Source of the DNA: Allobosea lathyri
GTDB taxonomy: Bacteria; Pseudomonadota; Alphaproteobacteria; Rhizobiales; Beijerinckiaceae
Assembly: GCF_900108245.1 (NCBI RefSeq)
Contig: NZ_FNUY01000013.1
Coordinates: forward strand, 62,001-126,000
Direction of reading: 5' to 3'
Length of the DNA: 64,000 bases
Below, piece after piece: positions 1-9,823 of this stretch. The position numbers and the translations under genes are program-made. The notes below the pieces were generated by a model, which saw nothing but the letters and a program-made list of their open reading frames with translations, did no database searches and had not been told where the DNA came from. Numbering within the stretch: position 1 is the stretch's first letter; the number at the start of each line of letters is the position of its first letter.

Positions 1-22
1 GTCGATGTCGATGTCGATGTCG
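1..22. repeat. GTCGAT hexamer tandem repeat at the window edge
   Basis: Three full copies and a partial fourth copy of GTCGAT run from the first base. The plus-strand frame from base 1 stays open to a TAA at 64-66, so this could be the end of a gene (Val-Asp repeats) that begins outside the window, but nothing more can be said. Confidence 0.5.
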
Positions 23-113
23 GAGAGCTAGCTGCAATCCGGCGCATAATCACCATCGAATATTAAACTATCGATTGCATTAAGCGGCAATCACACGCCA
101 GAGATGCAATATT

Positions 114-398
114 ATGGAACCTCCCCTCGGCGCAGCCATCGCTGCACCAACACGAGCCGCCGAAGCGACCAGCGCCAGTCAGCCCTCCGCGACTGCTCCC
201 TCGGCAACCGCGCAAAACGCCCTCGCTCCTGAGCAGCATCGCCAGCGGCGCTTCGAGGCCTCGCATCATATCGAGACCATCCTGGGCGAGCTCGGAACGA
301 TTGCTGAAGCGGCCAACCTCATGCATCTGCACTATTTTATCGAGCTCACGCGGCAGGAAGCGAAAAACCAGACGCAGCGCGACAGGCCCGACCGGTAG
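114..398 (+). CDS. Small hypothetical protein
   Basis: This 94-residue ORF has no family I recognise. Its first half is low-complexity and rich in Ala, Thr, Ser and Pro. Its second half (about residues 45-85) has a helical, amphipathic look with the segment HHIETILGELGTIAEAANL, which resembles a real folded domain more than a frame shadow. There is no signal peptide or membrane segment. It converges on dprA, with only 21 bp between the stop codons. The start follows an AT-rich stretch at 50-80 that could hold a promoter. A shadow ORF on the opposite strand covers part of it, so I am only moderately sure it is expressed. Confidence 0.45.
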   Translation: MEPPLGAAIAAPTRAAEATSASQPSATAPSATAQNALAPEQHRQRRFEASHHIETILGELGTIAEAANLMHLHYFIELTRQEAKNQTQRDRPDR

Positions 399-419
399 CG
401 TCGGAGCGTCTCCGCCGGC

Positions 420-1640
420 TCAGGGGGCGATGCGCGTCAGAGCTCCGCCGGGATGACGCAGAATCACGCCGTCGAGCTCGAGTTCGAACACGGTATGGTT
501 GATCTCGCGGGCAGAGCGGCCACTGGCGCGCACCAACTCGTCGACCGAGACCGGAGCCGCCCCGAGCAGGCGCATGACAAGGGCGCGCACCGCTTCGCCA
601 TCAGCGCCATCCACGAGAGCCGGTGGCTCCATTCCAAGCTGCGGTTCGGGAAGCGGCGCGGACGGGGCAGCCGGCACGCCCGGCAGATCGAGTTCGTCCC
701 ACAACGTCTGAGACGCGTCCTCCCGCACTCCCTCGCTCATGACCAATGGCAGCTGGCGAAAATCATGGCCGCCGCGCAATAGCGGTTCGAGCGCCTCGAT
801 GACATGAGCGGCCTCGGCGCATAGCGTCGCCCCCTCGCGAATCAGATGGTTGCCACCCTCCGCACGCGGGTCGAGCGGAGATCCCGGAACGGCGAAGACC
901 TGCCTCCCCTGCTCATTGGCAAAGCGCGCGGTGATCAGCGAGCCGGATTTGCGGGCGGCTTCCACGACGACCGTGCCCAGCGACAGCCCCGAAACCAGCC
1001 GGTTGCGCCTCGGGAAGTCGCGTCCGCGCGGCTTCCAGCCCAGAGGCATTTCGCTGATAGCCGCGCCCTCCTCCAGCATGCGCCTGAGCAGCGGCAGGTT
1101 CTGGGGCGGATAGACCTCGTCGAGGCCGCCGGCCAGGACGGCGACGCTGCCGCTCGCGACGCTGGCTTCATGGGCTGCGGTATCGATGCCGCGCGCGAGG
1201 CCGGAGACGATGACGAAGCCTGCCTCGCCGAGGTCGCGCGCCAGTCTCGCGGTGAATTTCTGGCCCGCGGCCGAGGCATTACGCGATCCGACCAGCGCCA
1301 CGCTCGGGCGCAGCAGGGCGTCAGCCCGCCCCAGCACGGCGATGAGCGGCGGCGCCGAATCGATCGCCTGCAAGGGCAGCGGATAGGACGCCTCGCCCAG
1401 CGCGATCAGGCTGCCGCCAAGCCGTCGAAGGCTCTCGAACTCGCGTTCGGCGTCCACCAGCGGACATAACCGGACGCTTCGACCGGCCTGCCGGGCAAGT
1501 TCAGGCAAGGCGTCGAGCGCGGCTGCAGCCCCGCCGAAACGGTTCATCAGGGAGCGAAAGGTACGGGGGCCGACGCTTTCGCTGCGGATCAGTCTCAGCC
1601 AATCGAGGCGCTGGCGGTCTGAAAGGACGATGCCAGCCAT
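420..1640 (-). CDS. dprA: DNA-processing protein DprA
   Basis: DprA binds incoming single-stranded DNA and loads RecA on it during natural transformation. The 406-residue protein has the usual three parts. An N-terminal SAM-like helical region covers about residues 1-70. A central Rossmann fold carries the SRNAS motif, then VSGLARGID and LAGGLDEVYPPQN. A C-terminal winged-helix (DML1-like) domain contains the stretch from PVSVDELV to the end. I chose the ATG that begins MAGIVLSDRQ. An upstream in-frame start would run into plsY, whose stop lies 7 bp before this ATG. It is the last gene of the run pyrB, small ORF, pyrC, plsY, dprA, an order common in alphaproteobacteria. Confidence 0.95.
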   Translation of the reverse strand: MAGIVLSDRQRLDWLRLIRSESVGPRTFRSLMNRFGGAAAALDALPELARQAGRSVRLCPLVDAEREFESLRRLGGSLIALGEASYPLPLQAIDSAPPLIAVLGRADALLRPSVALVGSRNASAAGQKFTARLARDLGEAGFVIVSGLARGIDTAAHEASVASGSVAVLAGGLDEVYPPQNLPLLRRMLEEGAAISEMPLGWKPRGRDFPRRNRLVSGLSLGTVVVEAARKSGSLITARFANEQGRQVFAVPGSPLDPRAEGGNHLIREGATLCAEAAHVIEALEPLLRGGHDFRQLPLVMSEGVREDASQTLWDELDLPGVPAAPSAPLPEPQLGMEPPALVDGADGEAVRALVMRLLGAAPVSVDELVRASGRSAREINHTVFELELDGVILRHPGGALTRIAP

Positions 1641-1647
1641 TTTCGCC

Positions 1648-2271
1648 TCAGCCCTTCTGGCCGATTTTGCCTTCGCGCCCGCGAAGCAGGCGCAGGATGT
1701 TCTCACGATGCGTGATCCACAGGATCACCGTCAGCACTCCCATCAGCAGCGCCGATTGGTAGAGGCCCGGCCAGAACCAGAGCAGGAGCGGCGTCAGCAG
1801 GCTCGCGACCAGTGCCGAAAGCGAGGAATAGCGGGAGAGATAGGCGATGCTGAGCCACAATGCCGCGAACACGATGGCGATCGAGAATTTCAGCGCGATC
1901 AGGACGCCGAGATAGGTCGCGACGCCCTTGCCACCCTTGAACTTGAGCCAGACCGGAAAGACATGGCCGAGAAAGGCGCCGAGCCCCGCAACCAGCGCAG
2001 CCTCGCGCCCCCCGACGAGCCAGCCGCCGACCAGCACGGCGGCCGTGCCCTTGAGCATATCGCCAAGCAGCGTCAGCGCCGCGAGCTTCTTGTTGCCGGT
2101 GCGCAGCACATTGGTCGCGCCGATATTGCCAGAGCCGATGCTGCGCAGATCCGGCCCGCCAGCGAGCCGGGTCAGGATGATGCCAAAGGGAATCGATCCG
2201 AACAGATAGCCGATGACGAGGGCAGCAAGGCTCGCGGGCCATGCAAGGCCCCAACTCAACGTCTCCGGCAT
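1648..2271 (-). CDS. plsY: Glycerol-3-phosphate acyltransferase PlsY
   Basis: PlsY is an inner-membrane enzyme that moves the acyl group from acyl-phosphate to glycerol-3-phosphate, giving lysophosphatidic acid, the first step of phospholipid synthesis. The 207-residue protein is about the usual size and has roughly five membrane segments. It shows the three family motifs: GSIPFG followed by GSGNIGATN near residues 25-55, then FKGGKGVAT near residue 105, and the THRENI motif near residue 190. The ATG at 2271 has a GAGGGG ribosome-binding site just upstream; eight codons further up is a weaker alternative. The stop of the pyrC-like gene lies 39 bp upstream and dprA follows after 7 bp, so co-transcription is likely. 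Confidence 0.95.
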   Translation of the reverse strand: MPETLSWGLAWPASLAALVIGYLFGSIPFGIILTRLAGGPDLRSIGSGNIGATNVLRTGNKKLAALTLLGDMLKGTAAVLVGGWLVGGREAALVAGLGAFLGHVFPVWLKFKGGKGVATYLGVLIALKFSIAIVFAALWLSIAYLSRYSSLSALVASLLTPLLLWFWPGLYQSALLMGVLTVILWITHRENILRLLRGREGKIGQKG

Positions 2272-2310
2272 GCCGCCCCTCTTGTCCCAGCCCAATCCAC
2301 CCGCGGCAGA

Positions 2311-3630
2311 CTAGCTTGCCTGCGCCTCGTAGACCACTCGCCCGCCCACGAAAGTCACCTGAACGAGGCCTTCGAGCCGTGCCTCGTCGAAAGGCGAGTT
2401 CTTGGCCCGCGATTTCAGCTTGCGCTTGTCGACGACATGGGGCGCATCGGGGTCGAGCAGCATCAGATCGGCCGGTGCGCCGGTCGCGAGGCGCCCGCAG
2501 GCCAGGCCGAGCAGCGCGGCAGGGCGTGTCGACAGCGCCGCCAGCAAGGGCGCGAGTTCGATCTGGCCGGCCTGCACCATGCGTAGCGCAGCCGGGAGCA
2601 GCGTCTCGATGCCGAGCGCGCCATCGGCCGCTTCCGCGAAGGGCTGGCGCTTGGTCTCGACATCCTGCGGGTCGTGATCGGAGACGACGACATCGATGAC
2701 ACCCTCGGCGAGTGCTGCGACCATGGCGAGGCGCTCGTCCTCATGGCGCAGCGGCGGCGAGACCTTGCAGAAGGTGCGGTAATCGCCGACGTCGTTCTCG
2801 TTCAAGGTCAGATTGTTGATCGAGACGCCGCAGGTGACCCGCACGCCCTCGGCTTTGGCCCGGCGCACCAGCTCGACCGATTCCGCGCAGGAGATCATGG
2901 CCGCGTGATAGCGGACGCCTGTCGCCCTCGCGAGCCTGATGTCGCGCTCCAGCATGATCGTCTCAGCCTCCAGCGGAATGCCCGGCAAGCCCCTCCGGCT
3001 GGCGAATTCGCCCTCGTTCATCACGCCGGAGCCGCGCAGATCGGGGTCCTCGACATGGTTCATGATCAGCGCGTCGAAGTCGCGGCCATAGATCATCGCA
3101 CGCCGCATCACCTGCGGATTGCGCAACGCCCTGGCGCCATCGCCGAACGCGACCGCACCGGCTTCCAGCAACAGGCCGAATTCGGTGATCTCCTTGCCGC
3201 GCAGCCCCTTGGTCAGGGCAGCCGATGGCAGGACGTTGACGATCGCCTTGTCGCGGGCGCGGCGCTTGATGAAATCGATGATCGCGGGATCGTCGATGGG
3301 CGGATCGGTGTCGGGCCGGCAGACGACGGTGGTGACGCCGCCGGCAGCGGCCGCCTGCGACCCGGTGCTGAGCGTCTCACGGAATTCCGCGCCCGGCTCG
3401 CCGAGAAAGGCGCGCAGATCGACGAGGCCCGGCGCCAGCACGAGGCCCCGGGCGTCGATACGCCGGACACCCTCACCGCCAGAAGGGGCCGCTTCGCCCC
3501 AGTTGACGTCTGCAATGGCGCCGGCGCGGATCAGGATCGATCCGCGTCCGTCGCGGCCTGTCGCAGGATCGACCAGCCGCGCGTTGACGATCTCGATGTC
3601 CTGTAGCTCGATGTCCTGCAGTTCAGCCAT
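2311..3630 (-). CDS. pyrC: Dihydroorotase-like protein (PyrC/PyrX), metal site degenerate
   Basis: This 439-residue amidohydrolase-family protein belongs by sequence and position to the alphaproteobacterial PyrC group next to pyrB. Active class I dihydroorotases have the zinc-binding motif PGLVDxHxHxREPG. Here the same place reads APGLVDLRAFLGEPG, so both histidines are gone. The last metal motif, normally TDHAPH, reads SDHDPQ. Other parts of the fold are present (INNLTLNENDVGDYRTF, RPDTDPP). Known non-catalytic homologues support assembly or stability of aspartate carbamoyltransferase, which I infer is its job. The start ATGGCTGA overlaps the stop of the upstream small gene by 8 bp. A 15-bp duplication gives ELQDI twice at the N-terminus. 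A catalytic PyrC should exist elsewhere. Confidence 0.9.
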   Translation of the reverse strand: MAELQDIELQDIEIVNARLVDPATGRDGRGSILIRAGAIADVNWGEAAPSGGEGVRRIDARGLVLAPGLVDLRAFLGEPGAEFRETLSTGSQAAAAGGVTTVVCRPDTDPPIDDPAIIDFIKRRARDKAIVNVLPSAALTKGLRGKEITEFGLLLEAGAVAFGDGARALRNPQVMRRAMIYGRDFDALIMNHVEDPDLRGSGVMNEGEFASRRGLPGIPLEAETIMLERDIRLARATGVRYHAAMISCAESVELVRRAKAEGVRVTCGVSINNLTLNENDVGDYRTFCKVSPPLRHEDERLAMVAALAEGVIDVVVSDHDPQDVETKRQPFAEAADGALGIETLLPAALRMVQAGQIELAPLLAALSTRPAALLGLACGRLATGAPADLMLLDPDAPHVVDKRKLKSRAKNSPFDEARLEGLVQVTFVGGRVVYEAQAS

Positions 3631-3865
3631 GCCCGGTTCCACCAGCGCCATCACGGCCCTGCCTGTGCGTGAAGACGGAGGTCCAGAATCCGACCAGCCC
3701 CCAGAACAACAGGCACAGCAGCGCGCCCGCGATGATAATGAACCAGGTCCAGCCCGCGCGTGGATCGGCATAGAGGAAGCCAGCCGCCACCACGACGTAA
3801 AGTCCTGAGAAGACGAACCTGGCCCGGCGCATCTGTCGCAACAGCCAGGCGAGGATATTGTCCAC
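3623..3865 (-). CDS. Small membrane protein between pyrB and pyrC
   Basis: This 80-residue protein has two likely membrane helices (about residues 15-33 and 38-64, the second being WFIIIAGALLCLLFWGLVGF) and a short glycine-rich tail. It starts with GTG four bases after the pyrB stop codon and ends inside the first codons of the pyrC-like gene, so it is tightly built into the operon. I do not recognise a family. The position suggests either a membrane tether for the pyrimidine enzymes or simply a passenger gene; nothing in the sequence decides. The hydrophobic, in-register layout makes it more credible than a frame shadow. Confidence 0.65.
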   Translation of the reverse strand: MDNILAWLLRQMRRARFVFSGLYVVVAAGFLYADPRAGWTWFIIIAGALLCLLFWGLVGFWTSVFTHRQGRDGAGGTGHG

Positions 3866-3870
3866 CGGGC

Positions 3871-4815
3871 TCAGCCATTGGGCAGGTGCTGGGCAAGCGC
3901 ATCGAGCACTGCCATGCGGACCGCGACACCCATTTCGACCTGTTCCCGGATCAGCGACTGCGCCCCGTCGGCAACCTCGGAGGAAATCTCGACGCCGCGA
4001 TTCATCGGGCCGGGATGCATCACGAGCGCATCGGGCTGGGCGCGGTCGAGCTTGTCGCGATCGAGCCCGAAATAGCGGAAATACTCTTTCGACGACGGCA
4101 CGAAGGCGCCGTGCATGCGCTCGAGCTGAAGCCGCAACATCATCACGATGTCAGCGCCTTCGAGCCCTTTGTTCATGTCGGTGAAGATGGACACGCCCAT
4201 GCGCTCGATGCCCGGCGGCAGCAGCGTCGAGGGGGCGATCAGCCTGACCTTGGCGCCAAGGGCGTTGAGCAGGATGATGTTGGAGCGGGCAACGCGCGAA
4301 TGCACGATGTCCCCGCAAATCGCGACGGTCAGCCCGGCGATGCGGCCCTTGTTGCGGCGAATGGTCAGCGCGTCGAGCAGCGCCTGCGTCGGATGCTCAT
4401 GAGCGCCGTCGCCGGCATTGACGACGGAGCAGTCGACCTTGCGGGCGAGCAGGTTGACGGCGCCGGCCGCATGATGGCGCACCACCAGGATGTCGGGGCG
4501 CATGGCGTTTAGCGTGGCCGCCGTGTCGATCAGGGTCTCGCCCTTCTTCACGGAAGAGGACGCGACCGACATGTTCATGACGTCGGCGCCCAGGCGCTTT
4601 CCCGCGAGCTCGAAGGAGGCCTGCGTGCGTGTCGAGGGCTCGAAGAACAGGTTGATCTGGGTGCGACCGCGCAAGGTCGCGGTCTTTTTCTCGACCTGCC
4701 GGGAGAGCGCGACATAGGTGTCGGCTCTGTCCAACAGCGCCTCGATGTCCAGATGGGACAACCCCTCGATGCCGAGGAGATGGCGGTGCGGATAGATCGG
4801 GGCTGGCGATGTCAT
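3871..4815 (-). CDS. pyrB: Aspartate carbamoyltransferase catalytic subunit
   Basis: PyrB condenses carbamoyl phosphate with aspartate, the committed step of pyrimidine synthesis in the cytoplasm. The 314-residue protein has the carbamoyl-phosphate loop [16 protein letters not shown] near residue 60, the HPTQALLD motif near residue 140, and the aspartate-domain motif HPGPMNRG near residue 275. Length matches the family. The chosen ATG begins [10 protein letters not shown]; the ORF is open 26 codons further upstream but without family similarity. No pyrI-type regulatory subunit is present, as expected for alphaproteobacteria. The downstream partner is the degenerate dihydroorotase, which suggests a PyrB-PyrX complex. 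Confidence 0.97.
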   Translation of the reverse strand: MTSPAPIYPHRHLLGIEGLSHLDIEALLDRADTYVALSRQVEKKTATLRGRTQINLFFEPSTRTQASFELAGKRLGADVMNMSVASSSVKKGETLIDTAATLNAMRPDILVVRHHAAGAVNLLARKVDCSVVNAGDGAHEHPTQALLDALTIRRNKGRIAGLTVAICGDIVHSRVARSNIILLNALGAKVRLIAPSTLLPPGIERMGVSIFTDMNKGLEGADIVMMLRLQLERMHGAFVPSSKEYFRYFGLDRDKLDRAQPDALVMHPGPMNRGVEISSEVADGAQSLIREQVEMGVAVRMAVLDALAQHLPNG

Positions 4816-4910
4816 TTGAAGATGGGTGTTTATGCCCAGCCTCGACGCCGCGCAAGCGGCGATCCCGACCTTATCGCTGGACGCCACCCACAAGCCTCAC
4901 CCGACGCGCA

Positions 4911-5732
4911 TCACGGCGCCTTCAGCGCATAGCCATGTTCGGGGCCCGGAAAGCGCCGGGACCGGACCTCTTCGGCATATTGTGCAAGCGCGGCGCGCAT
5001 GTCCGCGCCCAGGCTGCCGTATTGCTTGACGAATTTGGGGACGCGCGGCGTCAGGCCGAGCATATCGTCCAGCACCAGGATCTGGCCGTCGCACATTGCG
5101 GATGCGCCGATTCCGATGGTCGGCACGGCGACGCGTCTGGTGATCTCGGCGCCCAGCGGCTCGGCGACAGCCTCGACCACGACCGCAAAGGCCCCGGCTT
5201 CGGCGACAGCCTCGGCATCGGCGAGAATCGCCGGCCATTCCGCTTCGCTGCGGCCCTGGGCCTTGAAGCCGCCCAGCGTATTGACCGCCTGCGGGGTCAG
5301 CCCGACATGGGCCATCACCGGCACGCCGCGACCGACCAGGAAGCGGATGGTGTCGGCCATGCGAAGGCCGCCTTCCAGCTTGACGGCGCCGCAGCCGGTT
5401 TCCTTGAGAATGCGCGCCGCATTGCGCAGGGCCTGCTCGCGGCTTTCCTCATAGGTGCCGAAGGGCATGTCGACCACCACCAGGGCCTTGCTGGTCGAGC
5501 GCATCACGGCCTGGCCATGCAGGATCATCATCTCCAGCGTGACCGGGACCGTGCTGTCGAGGCCGTAGACCACCATGCCAACTGAGTCGCCCACCAGAAT
5601 GAAGTCGGCGACGTCATCGACGATCGCGGCCATCGTCGCCGTATAGGCCGTGAGCGACACGATCGGCTCGCCGGATTTGCGGGTCCTGATATCCTGCGCC
5701 GTCCGACGCTTGATTGCGGTGTGAAGCGACAC
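4911..5732 (-). CDS. panB: 3-methyl-2-oxobutanoate hydroxymethyltransferase
   Basis: PanB transfers a hydroxymethyl group from methylene-tetrahydrofolate to alpha-ketoisovalerate, the first step toward pantothenate and CoA. The 273-residue protein has the family marks: [13 protein letters not shown] near residue 40 (metal-binding Asp), [13 protein letters not shown] near residue 80, VKLEGG near residue 112, MAHVGLTPQ near residue 135 and IGIGAS near residue 200. The GTG at 5730-5732 is the start because a perfect AGGAGG (complement of 5738-5743) lies five bases upstream and the length then fits the family. The open frame extends 56 codons further up but without similarity. panC is not in this window. 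Confidence 0.95.
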   Translation of the reverse strand: MSLHTAIKRRTAQDIRTRKSGEPIVSLTAYTATMAAIVDDVADFILVGDSVGMVVYGLDSTVPVTLEMMILHGQAVMRSTSKALVVVDMPFGTYEESREQALRNAARILKETGCGAVKLEGGLRMADTIRFLVGRGVPVMAHVGLTPQAVNTLGGFKAQGRSEAEWPAILADAEAVAEAGAFAVVVEAVAEPLGAEITRRVAVPTIGIGASAMCDGQILVLDDMLGLTPRVPKFVKQYGSLGADMRAALAQYAEEVRSRRFPGPEHGYALKAP

Positions 5733-5965
5733 GATATCCTCCTGCTCGGCCTCGTCGGGCACTTGAGTTCCCGGTAAAGCCTCCGCCGCTCGGCGAACAG
5801 CATAATCGGCGTTTGACAGAGCGAAGCGCGTGAACCACTTTCGCGCGCAATTCCGACCCTGTATCAACGCGCCCCGTGCCCCACTCGGCCGGGCGGGCAC
5901 ATAAAGTGCTTTACCAGCGCTTTGCCCGATCCTGTCCTTTGCCCTTTTTGAGACTGAAACGCACC

Positions 5966-8659
5966 ATGAAGCTCCTCGTCGTCGAGTCGCCGGCCAAGGC
6001 CAAGACGATCAACAAGTATCTGGGCTCCGACTATGAGGTCGTGGCGTCGTTCGGTCATATCCGCGACCTTCCTGCCAAGGACGGCTCGGTCGACCCCGAA
6101 GACGACTTCAAGATGCTCTGGGAGATCGAAGGGCGCGGAGCCAAGCAGGTCGCCGAGATCGTCAAGGCGCTGAAGGGCGCCGACAAACTGATTCTCGCAA
6201 CCGACCCGGATCGCGAGGGAGAGGCGATTTCCTGGCACGTGCTCGAAGCGCTCAACCAGAAGAAGGCGCTGAAGGGTATTCCGGTCGAGCGCGTCACCTT
6301 CAACGCCGTCACCAAGGACGCCGTGCAGAAGGCGCTGGCCAATCCGCGCCAGGTCGACCAGGCGCTGGTCGACGCCTATCTGGCACGCCGCGCACTCGAC
6401 TATCTCGTCGGCTTCACCCTCTCGCCCGTGCTCTGGCGCAAGCTGCCCGGCGCCCGCTCGGCCGGACGCGTCCAGTCCGTCGCCTTGCGCATCGTCTGCG
6501 ATCGCGAACGCGAGATCGAGGCCTTCCGGGCGCGGGAGTACTGGTCGCTGATCGCAACGCTGGCGACGGGCGCGGGCGGCGTCTTCGACGCCCGCCTCGT
6601 CGGCGCCGACGGCAAGAAGATCACCCGGCTCGACATCGGCAAGGGCGACGAGGCGCAGGCCTTCAAGGATGCGCTGGAGACCGCCGCCTTCAGCGTGGCG
6701 GATGTCGAGGCCAAACCGGTCAAGCGCCACCCCTACCCGCCGTTCCAGACCTCGACCCTGCAGCAAGAGGCCTCGCGCAAGCTCGGCATGGCGCCGGCAC
6801 GCACCATGCAGCTGGCGCAGCGGCTTTATGAGGGCGTCGATATCGGCGGCGAGACGGTCGGCCTGATCACCTATATGCGTACCGACGGCGTCGACATGGA
6901 CGGCAGCGCGATTACAGCTGCGCGCAGCGTCATCGGCAAGGAATTCGGCGACGCCTATGTTCCTGGCGTGCCGCGCAAATATACGGTCAAGGCCAAGAAC
7001 GCGCAGGAGGCCCACGAGGCCATCCGACCGACCGACCTCGCCCGCTTGCCGGCCATGGTCGCGCGCCATCTCGAACCCGAGCAGGCCAAGCTCTACGAGT
7101 TGATCTGGAAGCGCACCATTGCAAGCCAGATGGAATCGGCCTCGCTGGAACGCACGACCGTCGACATCGCCGCCAAGGTGGCCGGCCGCAATCTCGAACT
7201 GCGTGCCACGGGCCAGGTCACTCTCTTCGATGGCTTCCTGACGCTCTATCAGGAGAGCCGCGACGACGAAGAGGACGAGGACTCAAAGAAGCTGCCGCCG
7301 ATGAAGACCGGGGACGGGCTGGAGAAGCGCGCGATTGCCGCGACCCAGCACTTCACCGAGCCGCCGCCGCGCTATTCGGAAGCGAGCCTGGTCAAGCGCA
7401 TGGAAGAGCTCGGCATCGGCCGGCCCTCCACCTATGCCGCGACGCTCTCGACCCTGCGCGACCGCGAATATGTCCGCATCGAGAAGAAGCGGCTCGTGCC
7501 CGAGGACAAGGGCATGCTGGTGACGGCATTCCTGGAGAGCTTCTTCAAGCGCTATGTCGAATTCGACTTCACGGCGAACCTCGAGGAGAAGCTCGACCGC
7601 GTCTCCAATGCCGAGATCGACTTCAAGGTCGTGCTGCGCGAATTCTGGGAAGAGTTCACCAAGTCGATCGGCGAGACCAAGGACCTGCGCGTCACCGAAG
7701 TGCTGGAGGCGCTGAACGGCGTGCTCGGCGCCCATGTCTTCCCGGCGCGGGAAGATGGCGGCGATCCGCGCTCGTGCCAGGTCTGCGGCACAGGCACGCT
7801 CTCGCTCAAGCTCGGCAAGTTCGGCGCCTTCGTCGGCTGCTCCAACTATCCGGAATGCCGCTATACCCGCCCCCTCACAGTCGCCGCCGCTGACGGCGAG
7901 GCGACGGCCGAAGGCGGACAGGGCGCGCCGGGCGTGCGCATCCTCGGCAAGGATCCGGTGACGCAGGTCGACATCACGCTGCGCGACGGGCGCTTCGGGC
8001 CTTATGTCCAGCTTGGCGAGGGCGAAAAGCCCAAGCGCCAGAGCCTGCCCAAGGGTATGAGCGCGGCGACAGTCGACCTCGACATGGCGCTCGCGCTGCT
8101 GGCGCTGCCGAAGGAAGTTGCGAAGCATCCCGAAAGCGGCGAGCCCATCCTGGCCGGCATCGGCCGCTACGGGCCTTACGTCCAGCACGGCAAGACCTAC
8201 GCCAATATCGACAAGGACGACGACATCCTGCAGATCGGCGGCAATCGCGCCATCGACCTGATCGTCGCCAAGGAAAGCGGTGGCGGTGGAAGCCGCTTCG
8301 GGCGTGGCGCAGCTGTGCCGGGCCGCGATCTCGGCGAACATCCCGGCGGCGGCAAGCTCGTCGTCCGCGCCGGCAAATACGGGCCTTACGTCAATTGGGG
8401 CAAGGTCAACGCGACGCTTCCCAAGTCATTGACGCAGGAGGCGATCACGCTCGAACAGGCAGTCGAACTCGTCAACGCCAAGGCGGAAGCCAGCGGCGTC
8501 AAGGGACCGGGCAAGGCGAAGGCCGCCAAGGCGCCTGCGAAGAAGGCTGCTCCTGCGAAGAAGGCCGCCGCCAAATCGGCTGGCGACAAGCCTGCCAAGG
8601 CCAAGGCCACTGCCAAGCCGAAAGCGCCGGCGAAAGCCAAAGCTGCCGCCAAGGGATGA
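5966..8659 (+). CDS. topA: DNA topoisomerase I
   Basis: TopA relaxes negative supercoils by cutting and rejoining one strand. The 897-residue protein begins [20 protein letters not shown], the Toprim domain, with the acidic metal site DPDREGE near residue 82. The catalytic tyrosine lies in GLITYMRTD near residue 310. One four-cysteine zinc finger follows (CQVCG ... GCSNYPEC) near residues 605-635. After it come repeated topoisomerase C-terminal units with [16 protein letters not shown] and GKYGPYVN, and a Lys/Ala-rich tail typical of alphaproteobacterial TopA. The upstream in-frame extension of 30 codons lacks family similarity. It is read away from panB; the 233 bp between them should hold both promoters. 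Confidence 0.97.
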   Translation: MKLLVVESPAKAKTINKYLGSDYEVVASFGHIRDLPAKDGSVDPEDDFKMLWEIEGRGAKQVAEIVKALKGADKLILATDPDREGEAISWHVLEALNQKKALKGIPVERVTFNAVTKDAVQKALANPRQVDQALVDAYLARRALDYLVGFTLSPVLWRKLPGARSAGRVQSVALRIVCDREREIEAFRAREYWSLIATLATGAGGVFDARLVGADGKKITRLDIGKGDEAQAFKDALETAAFSVADVEAKPVKRHPYPPFQTSTLQQEASRKLGMAPARTMQLAQRLYEGVDIGGETVGLITYMRTDGVDMDGSAITAARSVIGKEFGDAYVPGVPRKYTVKAKNAQEAHEAIRPTDLARLPAMVARHLEPEQAKLYELIWKRTIASQMESASLERTTVDIAAKVAGRNLELRATGQVTLFDGFLTLYQESRDDEEDEDSKKLPPMKTGDGLEKRAIAATQHFTEPPPRYSEASLVKRMEELGIGRPSTYAATLSTLRDREYVRIEKKRLVPEDKGMLVTAFLESFFKRYVEFDFTANLEEKLDRVSNAEIDFKVVLREFWEEFTKSIGETKDLRVTEVLEALNGVLGAHVFPAREDGGDPRSCQVCGTGTLSLKLGKFGAFVGCSNYPECRYTRPLTVAAADGEATAEGGQGAPGVRILGKDPVTQVDITLRDGRFGPYVQLGEGEKPKRQSLPKGMSAATVDLDMALALLALPKEVAKHPESGEPILAGIGRYGPYVQHGKTYANIDKDDDILQIGGNRAIDLIVAKESGGGGSRFGRGAAVPGRDLGEHPGGGKLVVRAGKYGPYVNWGKVNATLPKSLTQEAITLEQAVELVNAKAEASGVKGPGKAKAAKAPAKKAAPAKKAAAKSAGDKPAKAKATAKPKAPAKAKAAAKG

Positions 8660-8698
8660 TCTGCGGCGGAGGGATAATCTGCCGCGAAGGGATGATCG
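8651..8698 (+). repeat. 18-bp tandem repeat over the topA stop codon
   Basis: The unit AAGGGATGATCTGCGGCG occurs at 8651-8668, with a variant copy at 8669-8686 and a partial copy at 8687-8698. The topA stop codon TGA lies in the first unit. The array looks like a recent slippage expansion of the Lys/Ala-rich tail that now lies mostly downstream of the stop. Confidence 0.6.
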
Positions 8699-8713
8699 CT
8701 GCTTTCGTCGCGG

Positions 8714-9823
8714 TCAGCTTGCGCTGGCCACGACGACGAGGCGCTTCACCTCGCCTCTGAGATAGGCCTGCAGGAACTTGTCGTAGTCCTTGAAGGACAC
8801 GCAGCCGTTCGAATCGCCGTTCGGTCCGAGGAGATAGGTGTGAGCCAGCAGGCCGGCGCGGCCATGGATCGCGCCGCTGCCGCCGACCGGGTTCAGGCGC
8901 AGTGCCCGCACCCCATGGAACAGGGCCTCACGTTCGGTCAGGGTGTAGGTATGGGGCGGCGTCACGCCCTTCATCCGGACATGGGCGAAGCGTGGATCGT
9001 CCAGCTTGTCGCCGAGCCCGGAATGGGCCTCCAGCCTCTCGCCATTGGGCATGTAGACGGTGCGGGCGGAGATATCGTAGACGGCGGTCCCCTGCGCCGA
9101 AACCGGGCCGGACGGGAGCGTGGGGCTGAGCCTTCTGCCGCGCCCCCTGTCCACGACATCATCCTCCGGCGCCGCATAAGCGAGCGCAGTCCCGGTCGAT
9201 GGCGTCGCGCCGAAGAGTTTTTCGAAGAACGAGCGACCATCGGCCGGCGTGGCCAGTGCCACGGCCGCCTTGCTGCGCCTCATGCTCGGCCGCTCGGCCA
9301 GACGCGGCGGCTGCGGCTCCACGGGCGCCCGCAGATCGGACGGTCGCGGCGCCGGCAGGGTTACGCCCTCGACGAGCTTGGGCAGCGGCAGTGACGGCGC
9401 GATGCCGGCCGGATCAGGCTGCGAGACTTTCGGCTCCGCCAGCGCAGCTGTCTCGACAGGGCGAGCGGCGGGAGCGGCAGGAAAGGCAGTAGCGGCAGGC
9501 TGGGGCTGGATTGACTGAAACCGCGCGTCGAGGGGCGCATTCTGCCCCAGCGGTACCGGTGCAGGCCCCAAAGCGAAGCCCGGATCCAGGATCGGGTTGT
9601 AGAGCTTTGCGGGACGAGCGACCGCGACTTGCACCGGAGCAGCTGGCTCGCTCTTGCCCGCGGGCAAGGCGACGGGCGTCGTCTCAGGCTGCCAGCTGAT
9701 AGCCAGCAGGCCGAGGCCGGCTGCGGCGATTGCAACGAGCGCAAAGGGGAAGAACGATATCCGGCGTCCGCGACGGCGTGAGCGAGGGACGAAAACGGAT
9801 GACGTACGGGGCCGGTCTATCAT
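8714..9823 (-). CDS. Membrane-anchored DUF2778 (L,D-transpeptidase-like) protein
   Basis: The 369-residue protein has a basic N-terminus, one membrane helix (about residues 24-45, PFALVAIAAAGLGLLAISW), a long Pro/Ala-rich linker, and a C-terminal DUF2778 domain from about residue 240. That domain contains TAVYDISARTVYMPNG, HVRMKGVTPPHTY, a conserved GAIHGRAG and the SNGCVSF motif. The His and the SNGC cysteine match the catalytic pair of the L,D-transpeptidase fold, so a periplasmic peptidoglycan-linked role is likely. Related DUF2778 domains include Tlde1-type effectors, but here there is a membrane anchor and no secretion locus nearby, so a housekeeping envelope role is more plausible. The ATG at 9823 is preferred over a GTG 25 codons upstream. 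Confidence 0.8.
   Translation of the reverse strand: MIDRPRTSSVFVPRSRRRGRRISFFPFALVAIAAAGLGLLAISWQPETTPVALPAGKSEPAAPVQVAVARPAKLYNPILDPGFALGPAPVPLGQNAPLDARFQSIQPQPAATAFPAAPAARPVETAALAEPKVSQPDPAGIAPSLPLPKLVEGVTLPAPRPSDLRAPVEPQPPRLAERPSMRRSKAAVALATPADGRSFFEKLFGATPSTGTALAYAAPEDDVVDRGRGRRLSPTLPSGPVSAQGTAVYDISARTVYMPNGERLEAHSGLGDKLDDPRFAHVRMKGVTPPHTYTLTEREALFHGVRALRLNPVGGSGAIHGRAGLLAHTYLLGPNGDSNGCVSFKDYDKFLQAYLRGEVKRLVVVASAS

Noticed and set aside
8651-8698. A CRISPR-like array
   Set aside because: The repeats are directly adjacent without spacers and there are no cas genes in the window.
8714-9823. A type VI secretion effector of the Tlde1 type
   Set aside because: The DUF2778 domain is related, but the protein has a membrane anchor and long linker and there are no secretion or immunity genes nearby.
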